This document shows, piece after piece, positions 14,381 to 20,367 of a stretch of DNA of 20,707 nucleotides. This DNA comes from a virus: positions 1 to 20,707 of IMG/VR virus record IMGVR_UViG_3300005841_000090, one strand, 5' to 3'. The translations under genes were made by a program, and so were the position numbers. A model generated the notes under the pieces. That model was given only the letters and a program-made list of their open reading frames with translations. It made no database searches and was not told the origin of the DNA. Numbering within the stretch: the stretch's first letter is position 1; each line of letters opens with the position of its first letter.

Positions 14381-14932
14381 TTAACGCCAATCCGTGTTGT
14401 CCCAAGCGCCCTTCCCGTAGTTGCAGTCCTCGCATAGCACTTGCAGGTTGTCGAGGCTCAGCGACAGGTCCGGTCGATGGTAACGCGGCTGGATATGGTC
14501 AACGTGTATCCGTAGTCCGTCCTTTCCTGATGCACCGCAGCATTGGCAGCGGCCGTCTGTGTTCTTCAGCGCGAGATAGCGTAGTTCTCGCCATTCGCGG
14601 CTGATGTAGAAGTCTTCATCACGCTTGTACGAAGGATGACGTTCGAGTTTGGCCTGGAACTGCGATTTAGCCTCGATCTTCGCCATTACCGCGCGACGTT
14701 CGGCCCGTTTCTGCTTTCGGATAGCTTTCTTCTCTTCCTTCCTAGGCATCCTCGGGAGTTTCCCGTAGCTCTCGAATTCTTCCCGTGTCCGTTCAGAAAT
14801 CTCGCGTAGGCAAGCTTCCTTGATCCATCCTTTCTGCGGCGGCCAACACACGCCAATCAGCCGAAGCTGAGACATAGGCCATCCGCCTCTAGAAGACTTG
14901 TTACTTAATATCCACTCTCTAGTAATCTGCAT
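14381..14932 (-). CDS. HNH endonuclease, 183 aa
   Basis: The C-terminal HNH domain is complete. It has SREWRELRYLALKNTDGRCQ followed by CCGAS (Cys129/131/132), then HVDHIQPR (His143, Asp145, His146), LSLDNLQVLCEDC (Cys167/170) and NYGKG. These supply the zinc knuckle and the metal-binding His/Asn. The N-terminal domain has GGWPMSQLRLIGVCWPPQKG, a pattern I recall in phage HNH proteins, followed by a long basic helical linker (KEEKKAIRKQKRAERRAVMA). Phage HNH enzymes of this size nick DNA and are either homing enzymes or packaging cofactors. Unlike many packaging HNH genes, this one is far from terminase. The upstream AGGAA sits almost against the start; an internal Met20 is possible, but the conserved GGW block before it favours Met1. 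Confidence 0.88.
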   Translation of the reverse strand: MQITREWILSNKSSRGGWPMSQLRLIGVCWPPQKGWIKEACLREISERTREEFESYGKLPRMPRKEEKKAIRKQKRAERRAVMAKIEAKSQFQAKLERHPSYKRDEDFYISREWRELRYLALKNTDGRCQCCGASGKDGLRIHVDHIQPRYHRPDLSLSLDNLQVLCEDCNYGKGAWDNTDWR

Positions 14933-15319
14933 TTCCTGAGAACCTTGGTGGGAAGACAGCCAAGAGCATCCCCGCTGTTGCGAAGAACTCTTGGCAGGAG
15001 AACCTTGTATGGGTCCCGACTAGCCAGCCATCACCTTATCCGGTCCGCGCCCTGTGATGACTACGGGAACGCCTCGCTGTCTCAGGACCTATCCCAACTG
15101 TACGAGCTTAGAAACCCAACACGCAGCCGTTACGCCAACCGAGAGGGTAGCGTCAGCGGCAGATCAGGACGGATGGTATGGGTGTTGCCGAGAAGTTGAG
15201 GGAAGGATGGTGTACACTTCCTCTCGCATTCGGTGCCGGAATCACCAATGCCACACGTCAGGAGCTGGTTACTCGCTGACGGAATCGATCTTACGCCCTG
15301 CCGTGATCGTCTGCAACAA
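14933..15319. other. Gap without a recognised gene, with repeats and hairpins
   Basis: This 387-base stretch lies between the HNH gene and the terminator of the replication gene. Reading frames are present on both strands but look like chance. The stretch holds a direct repeat GAGAACCTTG (14938-14947 and 14998-15007) flanking an inverted repeat GCCAAGAG/CTCTTGGC (14959-14966 and 14988-14995). The right half (from about 15195) holds a run of hairpins listed separately. I do not see a convincing -35/-10 pair on either strand. It could hold the late promoter of the leftward operon or a structured RNA. Confidence 0.5.
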
Positions 15320-15354
15320 GCCCCCGAGGACTGAAAATCCCGGGGGCCGCTTTT
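15199..15354 (+). ncRNA. Candidate structured RNA ending in a hairpin terminator
   Basis: On the plus strand four hairpins follow in a row. They are GAG(G)GAAG/CTTCCTC near 15199-15223; GGTG/CACC at 15232-15246; CGTCAG-GAG/CTC-G-CTGACG at 15256-15281 with loop CTGGTTA; and the GC-rich stem at 15320-15347 followed by CGCTTTT. No gene lies upstream on this strand, so a terminator with trailing Ts would make sense for a short plus-strand RNA, perhaps antisense to the leftward operon. No promoter is clearly seen, and the hairpins may instead act on the minus strand. This is speculative. Confidence 0.25.
15320..15354. terminator. Strong hairpin terminator, probably bidirectional
   Basis: The stem GCCCCCG (15320-15326) pairs with CGGGGGC (15341-15347); GGA/TCC extends it around the loop CTGAAAA. 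On the plus strand it is followed by CGCTTTT; on the minus strand by TTGTTGC. It starts seven bases past the stop of the leftward DnaT-like gene, so it most simply ends that operon, though the T tract is better on the plus strand. Confidence 0.6.
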
Positions 15355-15776
15355 CACAGGCTCACCCTGAGCTTCGCAGCCAACCCCGCCATCATGTCCT
15401 TCACCGCCTGACTGGGCGGCTCTACAGCCTTCCTACGCGCCATCACTGTCGCGGGACTCGGGTTCGGCTCGTTGCGCACGACAGGCCTAGGATCAGCCCG
15501 GCAGTTGCGTATCCAGTTGCGGAACGTGGCGTCCCAGTCAAGTTTGCAGGCATCTTTCCCCGGCTTCGCGTTCCAAAAGTCGGTGAAAGCCCCTACCTGC
15601 CTCGTAGCGCAAACGTCCGGCCTCTCCTTGGCCGCCCATGTCATCAGGCTAGGGCTTGGGCGCCAGGATTCCGGCAGGCGTGTAGCGCGTCCTGCGGGCT
15701 TCTGGAGTGCTTCGTGGATTTCCTCGGCTAGGTCGGCGGGGACGTAGGGGATGCATTTCGCCAGGAGGTCTTTCAT
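15354..15776 (-). CDS. DnaT-like replication accessory protein (stand-alone C-terminal domain), 140 aa
   Basis: The middle region has GAFTDFWNAKPGKDACKLDW continuing as DATFRNWIRNC. I recall this pattern (W..A.PG....K.DW.ATWRNW) at the C-terminus of phage replication proteins related to DnaT and to the DUF1376-type initiators. DnaT works in primosome assembly, loading the DnaB helicase on DNA. Here the domain is encoded alone, with an N-terminal helical part (LAKCIPYVPADLAEEIHEAL) and a basic, Pro-rich tail. The gene starts in an ATGA overlap with the small Cys-rich gene and ends just before the terminator. The replication role is inferred from the motif; the partner initiator is not in the window. 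Confidence 0.6.
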   Translation of the reverse strand: MKDLLAKCIPYVPADLAEEIHEALQKPAGRATRLPESWRPSPSLMTWAAKERPDVCATRQVGAFTDFWNAKPGKDACKLDWDATFRNWIRNCRADPRPVVRNEPNPSPATVMARRKAVEPPSQAVKDMMAGLAAKLRVSL

Positions 15777-15961
15777 ACCTCCTCCACATCGAATCCGCGC
15801 TTACGGTCCTCTGACCGAGCGGTGGCGCAGTAATTGAATTCCATGCATGTCGGCCGCTGACCAGTGCGCAAATTCTTGCCATCCCACGAATGGACCTTGA
15901 CAACATCTCCCTCGCAAGCGTTCCAACGCGCGCACTCTCCGTCACACTGAAGTTCTTTCAT
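15773..15961 (-). CDS. Small Cys-rich protein, 62 aa
   Basis: The ATG at 15961 follows the very strong site AAGGAGG at seven bases. A GTG at 15964 is possible and would give a GTGA overlap. The product has cysteines in CDGECARWNACEGD and later TCMEFNYC, so it may bind a metal ion. There is no known family. It overlaps the following gene as ATGA. The cysteine spacing (Cx3Cx5C and Cx6C) could make a small zinc-binding fold. Confidence 0.65.
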   Translation of the reverse strand: MKELQCDGECARWNACEGDVVKVHSWDGKNLRTGQRPTCMEFNYCATARSEDRKRGFDVEEV

Positions 15962-16218
15962 CACGCCACCTCCTTAGCATCCGCCAGCTCGTCTACCGTC
16001 AGGCGGCTGATGGGGATGAGTTCGTCAGGAGCAAAAGCACAGAGTGCCCCGTATTCGTCCGGAATCTCTCGCGGGAATGAAACACGATGCCCCAAATACC
16101 ACCCTAAAATGCCGCCCGGGCACAGTTCCAATTCGCCTAGTACGATACATTCATGTCCGTGCGCATGAACCCCTGGAAAGTTCACGCGCACCATATCCCC
16201 AATCTTGTGCTTACTCAT
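15961..16218 (-). CDS. Small SH3-like or hypothetical protein, 85 aa
   Basis: The ATG at 16218 has GAGGGGG seven bases upstream; GTG at 16221 is an alternative. The protein is beta-rich (IGDMVRVNFPGVHAHGHECI, GWYLGHRVSF). The start 'GD.VRV.FPG', with later His and Cys, is typical of small barrel domains that bind nucleic acid or protein. No firm family. It is coupled at both ends. Function unknown. Confidence 0.65.
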   Translation of the reverse strand: MSKHKIGDMVRVNFPGVHAHGHECIVLGELELCPGGILGWYLGHRVSFPREIPDEYGALCAFAPDELIPISRLTVDELADAKEVA

Positions 16219-16442
16219 CACTCATCCCCCTCTACGTAGTGGTACGGTTTCGGAACTCTCGCCAGATAGGCGGCTATCTCTGTGTCACTGCCGATGTTGG
16301 CGTTGGCTTTGTGGTTCTCGACATATTTGGCACGGCTCATCTGTTTCTTAGTCGGGCGATCCAACTTGCTGCAGACAAGGTGCTTCATCGCTTTGTCGTG
16401 CTCCCTCTTCGCGAAGTACATGTCCTTCCAGCCTGTTTTCAT
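16218..16442 (-). CDS. Small basic helical protein, 74 aa
   Basis: The ATG overlaps the upstream gene as ATGA and has GGAGG nearby, so the frame is well supported. The product is helical, with a basic stretch (CSKLDRPTKKQMSRAKYVEN) and a polar tail (ARVPKPYHYVEGDE). There are no motifs I recognise. Lys-rich, possibly nucleic-acid binding. Confidence 0.65.
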   Translation of the reverse strand: MKTGWKDMYFAKREHDKAMKHLVCSKLDRPTKKQMSRAKYVENHKANANIGSDTEIAAYLARVPKPYHYVEGDE

Positions 16443-16633
16443 CCAAACCTCCGAAGGTCCATGTTTTCATCGATAAGATCGGCAACGCGTGTACGAAGCC
16501 TATTAATCTCCTGCGCCTGCTGCTCGATGAAGCGCTTGAGATGATCGATGTATTCGCTCTCTGGCATCGCTGGAGGAATGAACACCATCTGCTTGCCAGA
16601 AGCCAGCAGCACATCCAGCTCTTCGTTTGTCAT
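16439..16633 (-). CDS. Small coiled-coil protein, first gene of the leftward operon, 64 aa
   Basis: The start was set at MTNEELDVLL, with GAGGGG five bases upstream; the longer frame to 16702 would use a weak site. The C-terminal half is a coiled coil (LKRFIEQQAQEINRLRTRVA, DLIDENMDLRRFG). It is the promoter-proximal gene of the leftward operon, starting about 180 bases from the first rightward gene. Function unknown. Confidence 0.65.
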   Translation of the reverse strand: MTNEELDVLLASGKQMVFIPPAMPESEYIDHLKRFIEQQAQEINRLRTRVADLIDENMDLRRFG

Positions 16634-16812
16634 GCGAACCCCTCTTTCGGTTGTGGCCTGCGTACTCAAGCACATTTCCTGCGTGGCTGCAACAGCCGCC
16701 ATCTAATAACTTATCGCCATGAAGATTCCTGCAGAAACCTCTTGCAACTTGCGGCGGATGCCGTCAAGATATGCCCACGGTCACTCACGGCCGACTGCTT
16801 AGGGAGCAGATC
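16634..16812. promoter_or_regulatory. Divergent control region between leftward and rightward operons
   Basis: The first leftward and first rightward genes point away from this 179-base stretch, so at least two promoters must lie here. A/T-rich patches occur at 16704-16716 (TAATAACTTATC) and near 16768-16772 (GATAT). The -35/-10 matches I can find are weak. Two dyads could be operators: GGCTG-CAA-CAGCC at 16685-16697, and the imperfect CTTGcGGC-ggat-GCCgtCAAG at 16748-16768. The rightward gene has a good ribosome site (AGGGAG) just upstream of its ATG. Confidence 0.55.
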
Positions 16813-17124
16813 ATGAACAATCAAACGAACGCGCAGCACACGCCGACGCCGAGGATGGCAATCCTTGTAGGAGACGAGCGCGTCTATGCGCTCCGCGAGG
16901 ATCGGACGGAAGCGCCGCCGGTATTCGTGATGCCGATTGCGCGCAAGGACGAGATGGAAACCATCGTCCGAGCCTGCAATGCGCATGACGATCTGGTCGC
17001 GGCGCTGCGCGAACTGATCGACGACGCGGATGCCAGCGGCGTCACCGCGCATTTCAAAGGCCGCGGCTTCGACGAGTCGATCGAAAAAGCCCGCGCCGCG
17101 CTCGCGAAGGCTGGTGCGGCATGA
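16813..17124 (+). CDS. Small helical protein, first gene of the rightward operon, 103 aa
   Basis: The start was set at MNNQTNAQH, with AGGGAG upstream. An earlier ATG at 16771 lies in the control region. The product has a strand-like start (MAILVGDERVYALRED) and a central helix DEMETIVRACNAHDDLVAAL followed by RELIDDADASG. That resembles a common segment ('..N...DL..AL..L') of small phage early proteins. Polar, soluble, function unknown. It overlaps the next gene as ATGA. Confidence 0.7.
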   Translation: MNNQTNAQHTPTPRMAILVGDERVYALREDRTEAPPVFVMPIARKDEMETIVRACNAHDDLVAALRELIDDADASGVTAHFKGRGFDESIEKARAALAKAGAA

Positions 17125-17360
17125 ACGTCCACGACCACGGTTCCGCGCTGGCGGAAGCTGCGCTGAAGATGGAACGCCATCTGGACATGCTGCAATCCAA
17201 CGATGGGATGATTGACCAGCTGCTCCGCAGTACCGATCTGTCCCAAACGCTAATGGAACTGTTCGCGTGGGCGGTGGATGCTGAGGGGCGGACTTCGCGC
17301 AATGACACGATCCTGAAGCTGGCTGACACCCTGCACCGGCAGGCGCGGAGGGGTGTATGA
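17121..17360 (+). CDS. Small helical protein, 79 aa
   Basis: ATGA overlaps at both ends support this frame. The protein is helical (SALAEAALKMERHLDMLQSN, LSQTLMELFAWAVDAEGRTS) with no motif that I recognise. Soluble; unknown function. The spacing within the operon suggests translation coupled to its neighbours. Confidence 0.65.
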   Translation: MNVHDHGSALAEAALKMERHLDMLQSNDGMIDQLLRSTDLSQTLMELFAWAVDAEGRTSRNDTILKLADTLHRQARRGV

Positions 17361-17788
17361 CCCTCGATCTCGACGCGCTGCGGGGGCATACGGCGGGCGA
17401 TTGGCAGCGGTCCGACACGACCGTCTACGCACTCATGCACGACGGCTGGCGGCGCGGAGAGGAAACGTTCCGCAATCGTGTTTGGCTGAACGTCTCTTTC
17501 GATCGCGAAGTGCCGCAGGAAGAACGCGAAGCCACGGTCGCCGCGATTCAGCACGCCCCCCAACTCCTCTCCGAACTCCTCGCCTATCGTGCAAGAGATG
17601 CGGCGGTGGCGGAGTTGGTGGCTGCTCTTGATGTCCTGGCGAATATTCCGATTGAGGATTTCTCGCTGGAGAAGAAACCGGCCACTCCTTTGATGTCGTG
17701 GAATGACCATCAGTTGCGAGTCGAACACGTGCTAGCTGCTCGTGCAGCCCTCGCCGCCTTCCGCCAAGGAGCCGCCCGTGAAGATTAG
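17357..17788 (+). CDS. Small early protein of unknown function, 143 aa
   Basis: The ATG overlaps the previous stop and is preceded by GGAGGGG, a strong site. The middle has the helix EEREATVAAIQHAPQLLSEL, close to the 'AR.IA.AP.LL..L' motif found in many small early phage proteins. Here it is longer, with RDAAVAELVAALDVLANIPI and a C-terminal Ala-rich helix. No enzymatic motif. The next gene's GTG overlaps its end by 11 bases. Confidence 0.7.
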   Translation: MTLDLDALRGHTAGDWQRSDTTVYALMHDGWRRGEETFRNRVWLNVSFDREVPQEEREATVAAIQHAPQLLSELLAYRARDAAVAELVAALDVLANIPIEDFSLEKKPATPLMSWNDHQLRVEHVLAARAALAAFRQGAARED

Positions 17789-17951
17789 CCGCGAGCTGTA
17801 CAACCAAGCACGGATGATCTGCAACGCCTACCTGACCGGGGAAGAGATACAGGAAAACTCCGGGTCAGGCTGGGAAGAACCTGAAACGGTTTCGGGCGAG
17901 CAGATGATCGCGCTGAATTCCTCCCACTACCAGTACAGGGTGAAGCCGTGA
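17778..17951 (+). CDS. Small acidic protein, 57 aa
   Basis: The GTG start has AAGGAG six bases upstream, better than any earlier ATG in the frame, and it overlaps the previous gene. The product opens with VKISRELYNQARMICNAYLT and continues acidic (GEEIQENSGSGWEEPETVSG) with a short tail. No motif is recognised. Its stop overlaps a following GTG as GTGA. Confidence 0.6.
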   Translation: MKISRELYNQARMICNAYLTGEEIQENSGSGWEEPETVSGEQMIALNSSHYQYRVKP

Positions 17952-18148
17952 GTGCGCATTTCTGATGGAAATGTGGCCGCCCGCTGTCACGCGTTTATGG
18001 CCACTTCGTGTATCGCGTACACGTTGTGGATGGGAATCAAGTCCGCGTTCATCTGAAGTGCAAGGAGAATCTGGCTAAGCCAGAACCGAAATCTTCGCAA
18101 TCGCGGACCAAGAGTGACGTGCGGAAGTATCTCGGAGACAAGCCATGA
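17948..18148 (+). pseudogene. Zinc-finger-like small gene with an in-frame TGA at codon 6
   Basis: The frame opens with a GTG overlapping the previous stop (GTGA) and closes with a TGA overlapping the next ATG (ATGA). Both ends therefore follow the operon's coupling pattern over exactly 67 codons. Codon 6 is TGA (17963-17965). The codons after it read WKCGRPLSRVYGHFVYRVHV, then HLKC near codons 35-38, then a basic tail. If the TGA were Cys, the protein would have Cys6-x2-Cys9 and His35-x2-Cys38, a plausible zinc finger. A mutation or sequencing error (TGC or TGT to TGA), suppression or readthrough could all explain this. There is no good downstream start with a ribosome site; a GTG at 18008 exists without one. 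Confidence 0.6.
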
Positions 18149-18345
18149 TCGAGCGCCGGTCTACACCCACTGTCCCGCGCGAGCGCACGCTGTTGCCGTC
18201 TGCGGCCAAGTCCGACCATATGCTAGGTTTCGTGTGCTACGGCCTCAGCATGCCGTGCCCGGGCGACGCCAGCAAGGAATTCAAGGCCGGATATGCAGAG
18301 CACCGCTCGTCCGTGATCAGCAAGTTACTGGGAGAAGAAGAATGA
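18145..18345 (+). CDS. Small protein of unknown function, 66 aa
   Basis: Overlaps the preceding and following genes as ATGA. The product has a polar N-terminus (MIERRSTPTVPRERTLLPSA), two cysteines in GFVCYGLSMPCPGD, and a helical end (EFKAGYAEHRSSVISKLLGE). No recognisable family. Soluble and probably a small early protein. Confidence 0.6.
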   Translation: MIERRSTPTVPRERTLLPSAAKSDHMLGFVCYGLSMPCPGDASKEFKAGYAEHRSSVISKLLGEEE

Positions 18346-18557
18346 GCACATCAAGTCGTAGGTTGAGCCAGAGAAGCAAGTCTTCGCGTCCGTCACAAAC
18401 GCCTGGAAAGCAGAAGTCCGAGGCGTGCCAGAAAACCGACCTTAAAGAGTGGGGTCGTCAGGCCAAGCCGTGGGCGTTCGGCTCTGGCGATCATGGCAAG
18501 TACGAGGTTTATTGCAAGCTGACGGACTCCTACAACAACAGCAGCCGGTCGGGGTGA
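18342..18557 (+). CDS. Small basic protein, 71 aa
   Basis: The start MSTSSRRLSQRSKSSRPSQT overlaps the previous gene as ATGA. The longer frame from 18114 would start inside two other genes and is ignored. The N-terminus is Ser/Arg/Lys-rich and probably disordered. The C-terminal part (WGRQAKPWAFGSGDHGKYEV) has aromatic and Gly residues. Unknown function; the basic start suggests nucleic-acid contact. Confidence 0.55.
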   Translation: MSTSSRRLSQRSKSSRPSQTPGKQKSEACQKTDLKEWGRQAKPWAFGSGDHGKYEVYCKLTDSYNNSSRSG

Positions 18558-18560
18558 CTC

Positions 18561-18767
18561 TTGAAAGACGCACAGCTCAAGAAAGTCCTCCGCGTGATCG
18601 AATCCGGACGATTCGTCTCCCAGCGCCGCAGCGCACACCTGTGCGGCATGTCTCCGAGAACCGTTCTCCGTGTGCTGAACGAGGCCAGGGCTAACGGTCT
18701 CGTGTTGGAGAAGGTGCAGACGTTGCGTGTGAAGGAATACGGGCCGTATGGGAGGGGAAGGAAATGA
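18561..18767 (+). CDS. Small helix-turn-helix DNA-binding protein, 68 aa
   Basis: A TTG start with GGGG five bases upstream, three bases after the previous stop. The protein is a short winged-helix or helix-turn-helix domain: QLKKVLRVIESGRFVSQRRS, then the recognition-like helix CGMSPRTVLRVLNEARANGL and a basic tail (KEYGPYGRGRK). It is about the size of a phage regulator or Cro-like protein. A regulatory role for the early operon is inferred. It overlaps the next gene as ATGA. Confidence 0.65.
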   Translation: MKDAQLKKVLRVIESGRFVSQRRSAHLCGMSPRTVLRVLNEARANGLVLEKVQTLRVKEYGPYGRGRK

Positions 18768-18928
18768 ACCGGGTAGAGTGCTTGCTTTTCGAGAATGAAC
18801 AGGAACGCCGCGAGTACGAACAATGGCTCGACCGGCTTGAGGATGGGCAACAGATCGCTTACGCCAAGGAGCAGGCAGCAATCGCAAACAGTCCAGAACA
18901 GGACGATGAACCCATAGACATGGGCTAA
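18764..18928 (+). CDS. Small acidic helical protein, 54 aa
   Basis: The ATG overlaps the previous stop (ATGA) and GGAGGGG lies upstream. The product is a charged helix (MNRVECLLFENEQERREYEQ, WLDRLEDGQQIAYAKEQAAI) with an acidic end (QDDEPIDMG). No recognised family. A 34-base space follows before the SSB-like gene. Confidence 0.6.
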   Translation: MNRVECLLFENEQERREYEQWLDRLEDGQQIAYAKEQAAIANSPEQDDEPIDMG

Positions 18929-18962
18929 CCCTTACGCCAGATACGGCACAGGAGAAAACGAC

Positions 18963-19610
18963 GTGGCACGATATTCAGCAACAGGCGGTTCCGATTTCAC
19001 CCCAGTCCCCGCAGGCGCACACGTGGCGGTCTGCACGATGGTCGCCGACATCGGCATCCAGCCGAGCCAGTTTTACGAACCCAAGCGTAAGGTCGTGTTC
19101 CGGTTCGAGCTGCCGAACGAACGAACGGAGTACACGGACAAGGATGGCAACAAGCGTTCCGGCCCGATGGTCGTCTACGACACGCTCACGGCCAGCATGA
19201 ATGGCAAGGCCAATCTCCGTGCGATGCTGGAAGGCTGGCGCGGCCGGAAGTTCACGGACGCCGAGGCGGGGGATTTCGACACCAGGAGCGTCCTTGGAAA
19301 GGCGTGCATGCTTTCCATCGTGCATAACGAGAAGGGCGAGAAGACGTACGCCAACATCGCCGCTGTCATGCCGCTGCCGAAAGGTACCAATGCCCCGGAG
19401 CCGGAGAACGAACCGCTGTACTACGACGAGGAAGACGTAAAGTCCTACGACAAGCTGCCGGAGTGGGTGCGGAAGAAGATCAGCGAGCAGGTTGCCGCGC
19501 CGACGAAGGATTCCGTGGACGACCATCTGGAGCAGGAAGCGGCTTCGCGTGGAGCATTCCACGACGATCCGATCCCATTTGCTCCACTGACCAAGCGCCA
19601 CTGGGTCTGA
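18963..19610 (+). CDS. Single-stranded DNA-binding-like protein (recombination module), 215 aa
   Basis: The GTG start has AGGAG eight bases upstream. The protein starts with a short N-terminal tail and beta-type core (AHVAVCTMVADIGIQPSQFY, EPKRKVVFRFELPNERTEYT). Next comes GKANLRAMLEGWRGRKFTDA, then CMLSIVHNEKGEKTYANIAA. The C-terminus is acidic (EQEAASRGAFHDDPIPF), as in many SSB proteins that bind partners through an acidic tail. I recall this layout in phage proteins encoded next to exonuclease and annotated as SSB-like, OB-fold proteins. The role in replication or recombination is inferred from the fold pattern and the neighbouring exonuclease and NinB. Confidence 0.65.
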   Translation: MARYSATGGSDFTPVPAGAHVAVCTMVADIGIQPSQFYEPKRKVVFRFELPNERTEYTDKDGNKRSGPMVVYDTLTASMNGKANLRAMLEGWRGRKFTDAEAGDFDTRSVLGKACMLSIVHNEKGEKTYANIAAVMPLPKGTNAPEPENEPLYYDEEDVKSYDKLPEWVRKKISEQVAAPTKDSVDDHLEQEAASRGAFHDDPIPFAPLTKRHWV

Positions 19611-19611
19611 C

Positions 19612-20367
19612 GTGGGTCACTGGTACAGTCGCAGCGGGAAAGCGTGCCACACCATCCGCAAGGGTGTTGTGGTGCGCGATACCACCCTCCGTGACGCTCG
19701 GGCACTGAATCTGGTGCCCAGCGTTTCCGAGGTTCTGTCCATCATCGCCAAGCCGGGCCTGGAGCGCTGGAAGGAAGAACAGGTTCTCATGGCCTCTCAG
19801 ACGCTGCCTAAGGTTGACGGAGAGGATGAGGCTACCTACCTAGCTCGTATACGCTCCGACAGCCGCAGACAAGCGCAGGAGGCGGCTAACGAGGGAACGA
19901 GGATACATGCATCGGTCGAAAAGTGGTTCACAGGCGGAAGCGTCCCTGCGGAGCACTGGTTACACGTGGAGGCGACACGGGATGCACTCGCCCAACTTTT
20001 CCCGAATGTTCAGGACTGGGTTTCGGAGAAGTCCTTTGCCCATCCTCTTGGGTTCGGCGGCTGCTGCGATATGCATAGTCCGAGTACGGGAATCGTCGTG
20101 GACTTCAAGACCACGGACAAAAAGTCGGGATCGGACAAGCGGCTGCACTACGACCAGAATTACCAGCTGGCAGCGTACAAAGCGGGACTATTCCAAAGGG
20201 ATGGAGGTGGTGACATGCCCTGCGCCAACATCTTCATCAGCCGTACGGAGCCGGGGACCGTGTTCACACACGTGTGGACACCGGAGGAAATTTCGCAAGG
20301 CTGGCGCGTGTTTTATGCCGCTCTCGCGCTCTGGAAAGCCGTGAAAGGCTACTCGGGGGAATGGTGA
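19612..20367 (+). CDS. PD-(D/E)XK exonuclease (RecB/Cas4-like), 251 aa
   Basis: The GTG start lies one base after the previous stop. The PD-(D/E)XK nuclease signature is clear: an N-terminal helix with GTRIHASVEKWF (about 95-106), then SEKSF (139-143), GFGGCCD (147-153; Asp153), and VVDFKTTDKK (162-171) with Asp164 and Lys166. YDQNYQLAAY (180-189) supplies the Q motif. These residues bind metal and cut DNA. In phage, this enzyme resects double-stranded DNA ends 5' to 3' for single-strand annealing recombination. The length is typical. It is next to the SSB-like gene and NinB, which together form a recombination module. No annealase (Beta, Erf or RecT) is visible here. Confidence 0.85.
   Translation: MGHWYSRSGKACHTIRKGVVVRDTTLRDARALNLVPSVSEVLSIIAKPGLERWKEEQVLMASQTLPKVDGEDEATYLARIRSDSRRQAQEAANEGTRIHASVEKWFTGGSVPAEHWLHVEATRDALAQLFPNVQDWVSEKSFAHPLGFGGCCDMHSPSTGIVVDFKTTDKKSGSDKRLHYDQNYQLAAYKAGLFQRDGGGDMPCANIFISRTEPGTVFTHVWTPEEISQGWRVFYAALALWKAVKGYSGEW

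Noticed and set aside
15130-15357. A minus-strand frame of 75 codons in the gap
   Set aside because: It overlaps the terminator hairpin, has no good ribosome site and shows no protein-like pattern.
15054-15731. A plus-strand reading frame of 225 codons across the gap and the DnaT-like gene
   Set aside because: It runs through a well-supported minus-strand gene, has no ribosome site, and its composition is Arg/Pro/Ser-rich as expected for a shadow frame in GC-rich DNA.
17948-18148. Selenocysteine as the meaning of the in-frame TGA
   Set aside because: A stem-loop follows the TGA, but no selenocysteine machinery or known selenoprotein family can be linked to it; mutation or sequencing error is simpler. 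Kept only as an option to test.
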